A DNA stretch of 21,545 nt from Victivallales bacterium (lineage in GTDB: Bacteria > Verrucomicrobiota > Lentisphaeria > Victivallales > JAADHT01), in assembly GCA_016930955.1 (NCBI GenBank), contig JAFGFR010000021.1, forward strand, positions 1 to 21,545, given 5' to 3'. The notes under the pieces were generated by a model. It was not told the origin of the DNA. It saw only the letters and a program-made list of their open reading frames with translations, and did not search any database. Made by a program: the position numbers and the translations under genes. Shown one piece after another: positions 1-8,243 of the stretch; position 1 is the first letter of the stretch; each line of letters begins with the position of its first letter.

Positions 1-1071
1 CTCGCCGAGTTTGTTGGCCACGAATGTGGCGGCGCCGAGTGATGTCCCGGCATCGTGCGCGGCGGGCTGGATGAACAAGGATCTTATCTCCGGCATCTCG
101 AGTATCTTGCGGTTGAGCCTGACGTTCAGCGCCGTGCCGCCGGCGAAGCAGAGTTTCCCGTCGCAACGCTTCAGCACGCCCGAGAGATGCACCCTTATCA
201 TGTCTGTTACGGTATCCTCGAGTATTTTCTGGGCGGCGGCGGCGATATGGATGTATGGCTCGCCCAAAGCATCTCCCTCTCTCATCGGGCCGAAGATGTC
301 GGTCAAGTCCTTAGATTTGGAATATTTCTTCTGCCTTCTCGAGGACAGAAGAGACCAGATGTAGTCCTCATTGAGCCGAAAGCCTCCCTTGAAGGTTGTT
401 ATCATGTCGCTGAGGTCAGCTTTGGACGGGTCCCCGTAGGGGCTCATCCCCATCACCTTGAACTCGCCGTCGTTAGGGGTGAACCCGAGGTGTCTTGTGA
501 CGATTGAGTAGAAGTATCCGAGGGAGTCGGGGACGATTATCTCCAGGATCTTAGTCAGCTCACCACCCTTTCCCTCGGCCATGAGCACGGAGGTGAACTC
601 GCCCTTCCCATCAAAGCTCATCACTGCGGCATGCTCGAAGCCAGAAAGATGGTAGGCCGAGGACAGATGCGCCATGTGGTGCTCGACATTGTGGAAGTTA
701 ACCTTGTCTATCTTTCCGCCGAACTCCGCTATAAGGTCGCGTGCATCCTTGAAGTATGATCGGTTGATCCGGCGCGTCCTTTTTATTGTGACAAGGCCGT
801 AGTCCGGATATCTGCGCATCCGCCATGCGAATTTCCAGCGCAACGAGTTGGCTATGTCGAAGGATCTGCAGAATGCCACCGCGTCAATGTCTTTCATCTC
901 TAGCCCTGCGGATTCGAGGCAGTACCTTGCCGCAAGAACCGGGTTGCGGTTAGTCGAGTGCTTGATCCTGTTGAGACGCTCTTCCTCGACTGCGGCGACG
1001 ATCTTGCCGTCAACAAGTAGTGCCGCCGAAGGATCGTGCGCGCGCGCAGGTGTCATGCCAAGTATCTTCAT
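1..1071 (-). CDS. NodU/CmcH-family carbamoyltransferase (3' end outside window)
   Basis: This gene reads leftward off the window edge. The 357 visible residues are the N-terminal part of a family that is usually 550-620 residues long. It starts MKILGMTPARAHDPSAALLV, the typical opening of NodU/CmcH carbamoyltransferases. Around residues 17-36 it has DG..VAAVEEER followed by a KH pair. Residues 131-135 read HHMAH, the conserved histidine motif of the Kae1-like domain, followed by SFDGKGEF. Known members transfer a carbamoyl group from carbamoyl phosphate to hydroxyls of sugars, antibiotics or Nod factors. The substrate here cannot be told. The start is backed by GGAG five bases upstream of the ATG. 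The next gene upstream on the same strand is the radical SAM gene, about 150 bases away with a palindromic repeat between them. The C-terminal domain is not visible, so intactness is unknown. Confidence 0.9.
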   Translation of the reverse strand, partial: MKILGMTPARAHDPSAALLVDGKIVAAVEEERLNRIKHSTNRNPVLAARYCLESAGLEMKDIDAVAFCRSFDIANSLRWKFAWRMRRYPDYGLVTIKRTRRINRSYFKDARDLIAEFGGKIDKVNFHNVEHHMAHLSSAYHLSGFEHAAVMSFDGKGEFTSVLMAEGKGGELTKILEIIVPDSLGYFYSIVTRHLGFTPNDGEFKVMGMSPYGDPSKADLSDMITTFKGGFRLNEDYIWSLLSSRRQKKYSKSKDLTDIFGPMREGDALGEPYIHIAAAAQKILEDTVTDMIRVHLSGVLKRCDGKLCFAGGTALNVRLNRKILEMPEIRSLFIQPAAHDAGTSLGAATFVANKLGE

Positions 1072-1162
1072 CTCGACTCCATAGTATTTATCCTCAAAAT
1101 CAACAAATTATCCCTGGAAACCGCCTACAATAACGGCATAAAGGAAAAAAGCAAAGGTAAAA

Positions 1163-1212
1163 GAGCCCATTTCAAGACTACCCGTGGCCGCACGGAGTTT
1201 TGAAACTGGCTC
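1163..1212. repeat. Palindromic intergenic repeat, copy A (50 nt, imperfect)
   Basis: GAGCCC at the left and GGCTC at the right close an imperfect inverted repeat centred on CCGTGGCCGCACGG. The right arm contains GAGTTTTGAAACTGGCTC. The same arms occur near 8375-8562, 15632-15676 and 18016-18063, so this is one member of a dispersed family. It begins 13 bases beyond the stop codon of the minus-strand radical SAM gene. No T-run follows it in either direction, so it is not a classical intrinsic terminator. Confidence 0.85.
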
Positions 1213-1224
1213 TATAGCCGATTT

Positions 1225-1935
1225 CTAATGTCCTGCGAGGCCTCTGACGGAGGTTTTACCCCCGAGGGCGATTGCGATTCCTGAAAGTTCCGTGTCGGTG
1301 TAGGTGTCGAACTCGAGGAGGCTTTCATCAACGATCTCCGTGCGGTGGAATTGCTGCAATGTCCAGCCTGCGACACCCATGGAGTCGAGTTCCCTTCTCA
1401 TCTTCGCCAGATGCTCCTTGGTGTGCAGCTTGCGGTGTACGGTTGTGCGGATATCGCAGGGAATCCCATTCGCGACTGCGAAGGATATGAGTTTGACGAC
1501 TTTCTCGGCAGCACCACGTCCTTCTTCCGTGCCGGTGACATCCCCGTAAGATTCCCTTGCGGCCTTGTAGTCTATCCCCAGCATGTCAACAAGGTTCTGC
1601 CGGCACATTTCCATGGCTCTTTCAGGTCGGCTGCCGTTGGTGTCGAGCTTGACTTCGAAGCCCATCTCCTTTACTGTTCTGGCGAAATCTTCGAGACCCT
1701 TTTGCAGGCACGGCTCTCCACCGCTGATCACGACCCCGTCGAGTCGTCCGGAACGGCTGCCAAGAAATTTGAACAGCCTTCCCTCGTTAAGCGGCGGCTG
1801 TGTCTCCTGATACAGGACGAGATAGGGGTTGTGGCAGAAGGGGCACCGGAAATTGCACCCGGCGACAAACACAACACAGGAAATCCTCCCCGGGAAATCA
1901 ACCAGCGAAAATTTTATCAGTCCCCTGATATCCAC
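1225..1935 (-). CDS. nrdG: NrdG-like radical SAM activating enzyme
   Basis: This is a 236-residue radical SAM protein of the anaerobic ribonucleoside-triphosphate reductase activase type. The iron-sulfur cluster motif is C27-N-F-R-C31-P-F-C34, followed by HNP. Near residue 72 SGGEP matches the SAM-binding GGE motif. The N-terminal LIKFSLVDFPGR is typical of this subfamily. Such proteins make a glycyl radical on a partner reductase using S-adenosylmethionine. The partner NrdD is not in the window, so the symbol is by subfamily resemblance; a pyruvate formate-lyase-type activase or an uncharacterised relative is possible. The start is a GTG at 1935 with AAGGTG seven bases upstream. It is divergent from gyrB and is followed on its own strand by repeat copy A and the carbamoyltransferase gene. 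Confidence 0.88.
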   Translation of the reverse strand: MDIRGLIKFSLVDFPGRISCVVFVAGCNFRCPFCHNPYLVLYQETQPPLNEGRLFKFLGSRSGRLDGVVISGGEPCLQKGLEDFARTVKEMGFEVKLDTNGSRPERAMEMCRQNLVDMLGIDYKAARESYGDVTGTEEGRGAAEKVVKLISFAVANGIPCDIRTTVHRKLHTKEHLAKMRRELDSMGVAGWTLQQFHRTEIVDESLLEFDTYTDTELSGIAIALGGKTSVRGLAGH

Positions 1936-2036
1936 GATGCTACACCTTAAGAGCCTTAGAAGTCATGTTGTTCCCCACGATTATCTCTTGAGCCGGCCTT
2001 CTCCACGCAGTCAAGCTAGCACCCGGCCGGGAAAAA

Positions 2037-2081
2037 AGCAACCGAAACATCGCCCGTGGATGAATCAAATTGAAATTGGCT
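2037..2081. repeat. Probable decayed copy of the palindromic repeat
   Basis: This stretch contains AGC at 2037, CCCGTGG at 2053-2059 and TTGAAATTGGCT at 2070-2081. The order and spacing nearly match copy A, where the offsets are 17 and 19 bases against 16 and 17 here. The left arm has lost most of its match. It lies in the divergent region between nrdG and gyrB, and may be a relic. No convincing gyrB -35/-10 pair was found in the same stretch. Confidence 0.4.
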
Positions 2082-2195
2082 GGCTTTTTCTTTACGACGT
2101 GATATATTCCCAGCTTCATAGTCGGGGTTATGTCCCGGGCACATGAGCTAAACGTTTTTTCTTTTTTCACAGTCAACATCAGGAGAAGACTAAAG

Positions 2196-4709
2196 ATGTC
2201 CACAAAACAGAAGAGCGCCTCTGACAGGGCTGCCGGGGCAAGCGCCTACACTGCCGATGGGATAACAGTCCTTGAGGGGCTTGAGGCCGTCAGGAAAAGA
2301 CCCAGCATGTACATTGGCGACACCGGAGTGCGGGGACTTCACCATCTGGTTTACGAGGTTGTCGACAACAGCATAGACGAGGCTCTGGCTGGCTATGCCA
2401 GCAAGATTGATGTGACGATACGGGTTGACAACAGCATTGAGGTCAGGGACGATGGCAGGGGCATTCCTGTGGACATGCACAAGGAGGAGGGCAAGCCTGC
2501 TGTCGAGGTTGTCATGACGATGCTCCATGCCGGCGGCAAGTTTGACCACAACGCCTACAAGGTCTCCGGCGGGCTCCATGGTGTGGGTGTGTCCTGCGTC
2601 AACGCCCTGAGTGAGTGGCTTGAGGTAGAGGTCCATCGTGACAATGGTGTGCATCACATGAGGTTTGAGAGGGGCAACACGGTCAGTCCGCTCACAAAGA
2701 TAAAATCCGCCGGGGATACGGGGACGAAAGTATCGTTCAAGCCCGACACGCAGATCTTCCAGATTTCCGAGTTCACATGGGATATTCTCGCCAACCGCCT
2801 GAGGGAACTGGCTTTCCTTAACCGTGGAGTCTCGATATCCCTCACTGATCAGAGAGGTGATCAGGAACGTTGCGAGGTTTTCTACTACGAGGGTGGCATC
2901 TCCGAGTTCGTCAGGCATCTCAACACCAACAAGCAGGTGCTTCATCCTGAAGTGATCTATCTTGAGAAGGAGAGGGACGGGGTGGGTGTCGAGCTGGCGA
3001 TGCAGTACAACGACGGCTTCATAGAGAATATCTTCAGCTATGCGAACAATATCAACACCATCGAGGGCGGCACACATCTGACGGGATTCCAGACTGCGCT
3101 GACCAGGACTATAAACGCATATGCCAAGAGCAGCAATTTGTTGAAGAACGAGAAGAGCATGACTGGCTCGGACGCGAGGGAGGGGCTCACCGCCGTGATC
3201 AGTGCGAAAATCCCCGACCCTCAGTTCGAGGGGCAGACCAAGACCAAGCTCGGCAACAGCGAGGTCAGGGGGATAGTCGAGTCCATTGTGAACGACGGGT
3301 TGGGTGCCTTTCTCGAGGAGAACCCTCAGGTCGCCAAGGAGATTGTCAGCAAGGCATTGACAGCGGCAAGGGCGAGGGAGGCGGCGCGGAAGGCCCGTGA
3401 GCTTGTGCAACGCAAGGGCGCTCTCGAGGGTTTTTCACTGCCGGGCAAGCTTTCGGACTGCTCGGAAAAGGACCCGGCCAAATGCGAGCTGTATATCGTC
3501 GAGGGGGATTCTGCTGGGGGGTCGGCGAAGCAAGGCCGTGACAGCAAGTTCCAGGCAATTCTGCCGATCAGGGGCAAGCTGCTCAACGTCGAGAAGGCCA
3601 GACTCGACAAAATCTTGCAGAACAAGGAGATACAGTCACTTGTGGCCGCGATTGGCTGCGGCATTGGTCAAGACGAGTTCGACATATCCAAGGCCAGGTA
3701 CCACCGGATAGTGATAATGACCGATGCGGACGTTGACGGCTCACATATACGCACTCTCATCCTCACCTTCATGTTCCGGCAGATGAAGCCTTTGATAGAC
3801 AACGGTTATGTTTATATAGCCAAGCCTCCGTTGTTCAAGATCAGGCGGCGCAAGAAGGAATGCTACATAGACACCGAGGAGCAGCTTGACAAATTTCTTT
3901 CGGAGCTGGGCTGCGACGACATCAAGGTCATGCAGCTCCCCGACACGGAACTTGATCCCGAGGCATTGAAGAAGGCATTGAACGTGGTATATGAGGCTCA
4001 GCAGATGGCTCTTGGCCTGGAGAGGCAGGGTGTTCAGCCTGAGGTTTATCTGAAGCAGCGCAATTCTGAGGGCAAGTTTCCTGTGGCGCGTGTTTCGGTA
4101 CGTGAGGTTGACGGGACTCGGACGGAATATTTTGCCTTTTCCGACGAGGAGGAGGCGAAGCTTATAGAAGAGGCGGAGGAAAGGCTTTCGAAGAATTCCC
4201 CGGTGTCTGAGACAATTTCGGACGAGGCCGAACCTGTTGTCACGGAAGCGGAGGTGAACGGACCCGTCGAGGGGAAAAAACTCCACTCCGCAATAGACAT
4301 CACGACCATTCTCGAGGCCAAGTCCTGCGAGGAGCTTGCCGTTAAACTTTCAGCTTTGTCGCTGGATATAGGCAGCCTTTACAACGGCAACGAGCCGATT
4401 TTCCAGATTGCCAGCGAAGACGGTCAGAATTTGCTGACCGCTAACTCTCTGGTGGATCTCTCAGAGATCGTGAAGAAATCCGGCAGGCAGGGAGTGCAGA
4501 TACAGCGCTACAAGGGTCTTGGCGAGATGAATGCCGAGCAGCTCTGGGAGACCACGATGGAGCCTAACGGGAGGAAGATGCTGAAGGTGACCATGGAGGA
4601 CGTGGTCGAGGCGGAAAGGATATTTACTCTCCTCATGGGCGATGAAGTTGACCCCAGACGCGACTATATAGAAAGATATGCGGCTACAGCGAAAGACCTG
4701 GACATCTGA
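2196..4709 (+). CDS. gyrB: DNA gyrase subunit B
   Basis: GyrB is the ATPase subunit of the type II topoisomerase that introduces negative supercoils. The protein is 837 residues. The N-terminal GHKL ATPase has YIGDTGVRGLHHLVYEVVDN with the catalytic base E54, DDGRGIP at 85-91, and the glycine-rich lid GGLHGVG at 125-131. The TOPRIM domain has EGDSAGG from E436 and the metal-binding DADVDG with D510, D512 and D514. The C-terminal QRYKGLGEMN lies at 770-779. About 200 residues separate TOPRIM from that motif, a large insert comparable to the one in many Gram-negative GyrB proteins. An in-frame start at 2130 is possible, but the ATG at 2196 has AGGAGA nine bases upstream and gives the expected N-terminus. 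gyrA is not in the window; trpD follows after 26 bases. Confidence 0.98.
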   Translation: MSTKQKSASDRAAGASAYTADGITVLEGLEAVRKRPSMYIGDTGVRGLHHLVYEVVDNSIDEALAGYASKIDVTIRVDNSIEVRDDGRGIPVDMHKEEGKPAVEVVMTMLHAGGKFDHNAYKVSGGLHGVGVSCVNALSEWLEVEVHRDNGVHHMRFERGNTVSPLTKIKSAGDTGTKVSFKPDTQIFQISEFTWDILANRLRELAFLNRGVSISLTDQRGDQERCEVFYYEGGISEFVRHLNTNKQVLHPEVIYLEKERDGVGVELAMQYNDGFIENIFSYANNINTIEGGTHLTGFQTALTRTINAYAKSSNLLKNEKSMTGSDAREGLTAVISAKIPDPQFEGQTKTKLGNSEVRGIVESIVNDGLGAFLEENPQVAKEIVSKALTAARAREAARKARELVQRKGALEGFSLPGKLSDCSEKDPAKCELYIVEGDSAGGSAKQGRDSKFQAILPIRGKLLNVEKARLDKILQNKEIQSLVAAIGCGIGQDEFDISKARYHRIVIMTDADVDGSHIRTLILTFMFRQMKPLIDNGYVYIAKPPLFKIRRRKKECYIDTEEQLDKFLSELGCDDIKVMQLPDTELDPEALKKALNVVYEAQQMALGLERQGVQPEVYLKQRNSEGKFPVARVSVREVDGTRTEYFAFSDEEEAKLIEEAEERLSKNSPVSETISDEAEPVVTEAEVNGPVEGKKLHSAIDITTILEAKSCEELAVKLSALSLDIGSLYNGNEPIFQIASEDGQNLLTANSLVDLSEIVKKSGRQGVQIQRYKGLGEMNAEQLWETTMEPNGRKMLKVTMEDVVEAERIFTLLMGDEVDPRRDYIERYAATAKDLDI

Positions 4710-4735
4710 TCCGAGGCAAAAAAGAGGAATGTGCC

Positions 4736-5755
4736 ATGTTCGACCAAAGCTTGTCCAAGCTGCTGGATTTGCGCCCGCTTTCCTTCGATGAGGCCCGAGG
4801 GGCCATGGATGAGGTCATGGAAGGCAAGGTCTCCGAGATAAAGATTTCCTCTTGGCTTACAGCCCTTAGGCTGAAGGGCGAGACCCCTGATGAGATCGGG
4901 GGGTGCGCAGCATCCATGAATGCCCACGCCACCATGATCAGGTGTTTGCGTGGCGAGCCTGTGGACATTGTTGGCACTGGCGGGGACGGCGCTAAGACCT
5001 TCAATGTTTCCACTGCTGCAGCCTTCGTGGCCGCCGGCGCAGGGATAACAGTGGCCAAACACGGCAACCGCTCTGTATCAAGCAAATCTGGTGCTGCCGA
5101 CGTTCTCACCGAACACGGTATAGATATTTCAATATCGCCGGCGATAATGGAGAAGTGTCTCAATGATATCGGTATTTCTTTCCTTTTCGCGCCGGTGCTG
5201 CATCCGGCGATGAAGTACGTGATGCCGGTGCGGAAAGAGTTGGCCACGAGGACGATATTCAATATTCTCGGCCCTCTCTGCAACCCGGCGAAAACTCCCA
5301 AAATGCTTATCGGCGTATACGACAAAAAGCTGGTGCGGATATTTGCCGAGGCTCTTCTGAAGCTTGGCAAGAAACATGTTTTTGTCGTGCACGGTTCGGA
5401 CGGCCTGGACGAGATATCGAACACAGGTGCGACGACGATCTGCGAGGTACGCGACGGCAGCATCCGTGAGTTTGAATTCCACCCCTCGGAGGCGGGGATA
5501 AAGATCGCCACCCCAGACCAGATACTCGGCGGGACACCCGGGGAAAACGCAGCCACCATCCGCCAGATACTCCACGGGGAGCTGAGGGGACCCAAGAGGG
5601 ACATCGTCGTTTTGAACGCCGCAGCGGCGGCGATTGTCGCGGGATTGACCTCCGACTGGAAGGAGGCCACGCATATTGCGGACACCTCTATAGACTCTGG
5701 GAATGCCGCCGGAAAGCTTGAGTCTCTGATAAGATGTTCGCGCTGCACCGAATGA
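4736..5755 (+). CDS. trpD: Anthranilate phosphoribosyltransferase
   Basis: TrpD joins anthranilate to phosphoribosyl pyrophosphate in the second step of tryptophan synthesis. The 339-residue length is normal for a stand-alone enzyme. The phosphoribosyl pyrophosphate-binding motif GTGGDGAKTFNVSTA starts at residue 80, and the family signature KHGNRSVSSKSGAAD covers 108-122. A DE pair and the glycine-rich stretches near 215-260 follow. AGAGG lies about eight bases before the ATG. It starts 26 bases after gyrB stops, so co-transcription with gyrB is likely, an arrangement with no obvious metabolic logic. No other trp gene is present. TrpD resembles the thymidine phosphorylase family, but the GTGGD and KHGNR motifs favour TrpD. 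Confidence 0.95.
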   Translation: MFDQSLSKLLDLRPLSFDEARGAMDEVMEGKVSEIKISSWLTALRLKGETPDEIGGCAASMNAHATMIRCLRGEPVDIVGTGGDGAKTFNVSTAAAFVAAGAGITVAKHGNRSVSSKSGAADVLTEHGIDISISPAIMEKCLNDIGISFLFAPVLHPAMKYVMPVRKELATRTIFNILGPLCNPAKTPKMLIGVYDKKLVRIFAEALLKLGKKHVFVVHGSDGLDEISNTGATTICEVRDGSIREFEFHPSEAGIKIATPDQILGGTPGENAATIRQILHGELRGPKRDIVVLNAAAAAIVAGLTSDWKEATHIADTSIDSGNAAGKLESLIRCSRCTE

Positions 5756-5781
5756 TCCCGGGAGGTGTTGCTGATCCTATC

Positions 5782-5843
5782 TGAACCGTAATGGTTCATG
5801 CTGCGGAGGGATGAGCCGTCGGCCACGGTCTTTTCGTCCCTCC
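5782..5843 (+). promoter_or_regulatory. Two inverted repeats around the DUF374 gene start
   Basis: TGAACC and GGTTCA (5782-5787 and 5793-5798) form a perfect six-base inverted repeat with a five-base loop. Directly after it, GGAGGGATGA (5805-5814) can pair with TCGTCCCTCC (5834-5843), giving ten RNA base pairs with one G-U. The second stem would bury the purine-rich ribosome site and the first candidate ATG at 5811, leaving the ATG at 5847 just outside. This could limit translation of the downstream gene, or may be chance. Confidence 0.35.
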
Positions 5844-6524
5844 AACATGGAGTCTCTGTTGCCAGGAAGAATAAAGCATTATCTGAGGCAGTTCAAGAAA
5901 CCGCCGGCATGGATTTTCCTCCCGGCGGTTCTCCTGGTCCGTTTCATGAGGCTGTTCATGAGGCTAGATATACACGACCCGAACAACTGCATGGACGTGA
6001 AGACCTATCCCTACATCACGGTGACATGGCACAACAGGTTGCTTTTTTTCCCGACTTTGTTCCCGCGCTGGGCAAGGGAGAAATCTGCGGCTATGATAAG
6101 TGCCTCACGTGACGGACAATATCTGGCCAGCATTGTTGGTTATTTTGGGATTCGCACGGTGAGGGGCTCGACATCAAGGAAGGGTGCTGCAGCTTTGAGG
6201 GAATCCATCGCGATGCTCAAGGAGGGGACCAATGTTTGCATTACGCCCGACGGTCCCCGCGGTCCGCGTTATGTGATGAGCAAGGGGCCGGTGATACTTG
6301 CCTCGATGACAGGCATCCCGGTTGTCCCCTTGGGTATTAATTATTCGTCTTTCTGGGAGCTGAAGAGCTGGGACCGTTTCCAGATTCCTAGGCCATGGTC
6401 GAGGATTAAGATGGTCATCGGCGACCCCCTGAGAATCCCGCCAAATATCACGGATGAGGAATTGGAGGGATGGCGCTTATTGCTCGAGGAGCGGTTAAAC
6501 TCCGCGAGCCGGGTCGGCGAATGA
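5811..6524 (+). CDS. DUF374 / lysophospholipid acyltransferase-like membrane protein
   Basis: The 237-residue protein matches the DUF374 branch of the lysophospholipid acyltransferase superfamily. Visible signatures are TWHNRLLFFPTLF near 72-84, SRDGQYLA near 98-105, VRGSTSRKGAAALRE near 117-131, and PDGPRGPRY near 145-153. The last two are the most diagnostic. The hydrophobic stretch near residues 33-50 (AWIFLPAVLLVRFMRLF) suggests anchoring at the inner membrane. Family members are thought to acylate lipid or lipid A-like acceptors; the acceptor is unknown here. The start is uncertain: at 5811 the GGAGGG abuts the ATG, while the in-frame ATG at 5847 has no ribosome site but begins a natural N-terminus (MESLLPGRIKHYLRQ). 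It follows trpD by 55 bases. Confidence 0.85.
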   Translation: MSRRPRSFRPSNMESLLPGRIKHYLRQFKKPPAWIFLPAVLLVRFMRLFMRLDIHDPNNCMDVKTYPYITVTWHNRLLFFPTLFPRWAREKSAAMISASRDGQYLASIVGYFGIRTVRGSTSRKGAAALRESIAMLKEGTNVCITPDGPRGPRYVMSKGPVILASMTGIPVVPLGINYSSFWELKSWDRFQIPRPWSRIKMVIGDPLRIPPNITDEELEGWRLLLEERLNSASRVGE

Positions 6525-6608
6525 TAAGGATTCCGCAGGATTTTCGGCCGCCTGTGTCTTAACGTTTTAGTCTCCCGAAGACGCCAGAAACCCAAAGCAC
6601 CAGGCTTG

Positions 6609-7406
6609 TTATTCTATGATGATTCCGGGATAGTCGTCGTCGGGGGTTGCCGCGTCCCTTCCCGGAGGGCTGCCGGACTCCGCCTCCGAGGAAGCCTCGG
6701 AAAGCTTCGGTATCTTGAGGGTTTGTCCTATCGAAAGTCGGGACTCCGACTTGAGAACGTCAGTGTTGGCCTCGTAAATGAACTTGTAATGTGCCGATGT
6801 CCCGTAGAAATCCCTGGATATCTTCTGGAGGCTGTCGCCGTGCTTGACGGTATAGAGTTCCTGTATCCCGTCGGGAACGACCTCCGTCTTCGGTGCTGGG
6901 CGGGCCGAGGCATCAGCTTTCACCTGCTTAAGCAACTGCGCATTCTGATCCTTGATCCTCAATGCGTACTCCACAAGCCTCCTCTTATCGTCCTCCAGCT
7001 TGCTGACATACTCGAGCGAGATGAAATCCTCTGGATATCTTTTCTGCGTCTTGAGCGCGAAATCCTTTTCCGCGGCTGTGATCCAAGCCTCGATCGCCTC
7101 TCTGTCCGTGGAGTCCGGCATGTACACAAGATACCTCCGGTAATGGTAGGCCGCCAAAAATGGGTCGTCCAGATGGTTTCGGTAAAGCCCCGCAAGCTTC
7201 TCGTGCGTCAACGGCGACTGCCTGTTGAAGTCAAGATACTTCTGGTAGGCTGCCTCGGCTCCCGGGTAGTCACGGTCCTTGAACAAATTCTCGGCCTTGA
7301 TAAACAAGGGGTGTGCCTTCTCACTCGGCGGCGAGCAGGATACCGAAAGAAACAAGACCGTCAGAAAAAACATCACCCCGCCATGCGAATAAACTCTCGT
7401 TCCCAT
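6609..7406 (-). CDS. LysM-domain lipoprotein with helical repeat region
   Basis: This 265-residue protein is probably exported and lipid-anchored. Its hydrophobic N-terminus (residues 11-23) ends at C24 in FLSVSC, a slightly atypical lipobox. Residues 34-115 resemble tetratricopeptide-type helices (AENLFKDRDYPGAEAAYQKY, then HYRRYLVYMP). A charged helix at about 130-165 may form a coiled coil. Residues 185-235 form one LysM domain, starting YTVKHGDSLQKISRDFYG and ending IGQTLKIPKL; LysM domains bind peptidoglycan. The C-terminal tail is acidic and low in complexity. The ATG at 7406 has GGAG ten bases upstream. A strong promoter lies about 47 bases upstream. A cell envelope scaffolding role is inferred; the exact function is unknown. 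It converges with the DUF374 gene, with 84 bases between them. Confidence 0.85.
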   Translation of the reverse strand: MGTRVYSHGGVMFFLTVLFLSVSCSPPSEKAHPLFIKAENLFKDRDYPGAEAAYQKYLDFNRQSPLTHEKLAGLYRNHLDDPFLAAYHYRRYLVYMPDSTDREAIEAWITAAEKDFALKTQKRYPEDFISLEYVSKLEDDKRRLVEYALRIKDQNAQLLKQVKADASARPAPKTEVVPDGIQELYTVKHGDSLQKISRDFYGTSAHYKFIYEANTDVLKSESRLSIGQTLKIPKLSEASSEAESGSPPGRDAATPDDDYPGIIIE

Positions 7407-7452
7407 TTCCAGTCATCTCCGGTAAAGAGCCCTAAAAAATTCTCCAAGCCAT

Positions 7453-7481
7453 ATTATAGCCCCGGGAATCATTTTGTGCAA
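7453..7481 (-). promoter_or_regulatory. Sigma-70-type promoter for the LysM lipoprotein gene
   Basis: On the minus strand TTGCAC (7481-7476) and a perfect TATAAT (7458-7453) are 17 bases apart. The start of transcription would be near 7446, about 40 bases before the ATG. GCCCC and GGGGC arms flank the -35 region and the end of the spacer, so the same bases can form a hairpin. Confidence 0.6.
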
Positions 7482-7604
7482 TAGGGGCTTTATTTTATGC
7501 CACTCGGGAAGTATATTCCCCTGCCGGCGACTTGAATTAGGCATTCGACGCGGACACACTAGGTTGGGGATGAAGAAATTGGCTCGATGAGATATCATTA
7601 ATTG

Positions 7605-8189
7605 ATGAGACGCGATAAAATACATAAGGCGAGAGCCAACAGGCATTCGAATTTTACCAGCCCGGTGAGGATATTGGGCGAGGAGCACCTGCTGAATGCA
7701 TTGCCCGCCATGGGTAATCCTTTGTTGCTGCTGCTTGACGGAATACAGGATCCACATAATCTCGGGGCTTGCCTGAGGTCAGCGGATGCCGCCGGGGTGG
7801 ATGCGGTCATCGTGCCGAAGGACAGGGCTGTGTCCCTTACAGAGACGGTGAGGAAGATCGCCTGCGGCGCCGCCGAAAGCGTGATGTTCGTGCAGGTCAC
7901 CAATCTCGCGGACATGATGCTGAAGCTGAAGGATCGCGGCATCTGGCTTACCGGGACATCAGACAAGGCTGAAAAAAGTATATATGAGACAAGCTTCAGC
8001 GGTCCTTCCGGCATAGTTGTCGGGGCGGAGGGCAGCGGTATAAGGCGGCTGACTGCCGACCGCTGCGACTATCTGGCATCAATCCCGATGATGGGGAAGG
8101 TCTCGTGCCTGAACGCCTCGGTCGCTACCGGGGTGGTGCTTTTCGAGGCACTCCGGCAGCGCATTGCTAATAGTCTCATATCTGAATAG
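7605..8189 (+). CDS. rlmB: TrmH/SpoU-family rRNA 2'-O-methyltransferase (RlmB-like, no N-terminal domain)
   Basis: The protein is a SPOUT-class methyltransferase of 194 residues. Motif 1 is DPHNLGACLRSADAAG (49-64) with N52 and R58. Motif 2 is VVGAEGSGIRRLT (138-150) with E142. Motif 3 is IPMMGKVSCLNASVA (160-174) with N170. These match the catalytic domain of RlmB, which methylates the 2'-hydroxyl of a conserved guanosine in the 23S rRNA peptidyl-transferase loop. RlmB is normally about 245 residues with an L30e-like RNA-binding domain first; here only about 40 residues precede motif 1. An in-frame TAA at 7599-7601 closes the frame, so the missing domain is not simply upstream. No clear ribosome site is seen; an adjacent TTG at 7602 is an alternative start. 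A short tRNA-type relative is the main alternative. Confidence 0.85.
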   Translation: MRRDKIHKARANRHSNFTSPVRILGEEHLLNALPAMGNPLLLLLDGIQDPHNLGACLRSADAAGVDAVIVPKDRAVSLTETVRKIACGAAESVMFVQVTNLADMMLKLKDRGIWLTGTSDKAEKSIYETSFSGPSGIVVGAEGSGIRRLTADRCDYLASIPMMGKVSCLNASVATGVVLFEALRQRIANSLISE

Positions 8190-8243
8190 CCTGTTGGCTC
8201 AGGAGATTATTGAGAACATGATGGGGCGATCAAACCGAAACCA

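Noticed and set aside
2190..3410. A 406-codon open frame antisense to gyrB
   Set aside because: It has no recognisable motif and the opposite strand is an unmistakable GyrB. Third-position G+C bias explains such shadows.
4684..5826. A 380-codon open frame antisense to trpD
   Set aside because: Serine- and proline-rich composition without domains, fully opposite to TrpD.
6606..7484. A 292-codon plus-strand frame opposite the LysM lipoprotein
   Set aside because: The minus-strand gene has a lipobox, a LysM domain and a consensus promoter; this frame has no features.
7459..7495. GCCCC...GGGGCTTTATTTTAT as a plus-strand intrinsic terminator
   Set aside because: The nearest plus-strand gene ends 900 bases earlier, and the same bases form a better minus-strand promoter (TTGCAC, 17 bases, TATAAT).
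7575..7585. GAAATTGGCTC, an 11-base match to the end of the palindromic repeat
   Set aside because: The rest of the arm and its partner are missing and the spacing to CGCGG is wrong, so chance is plausible.
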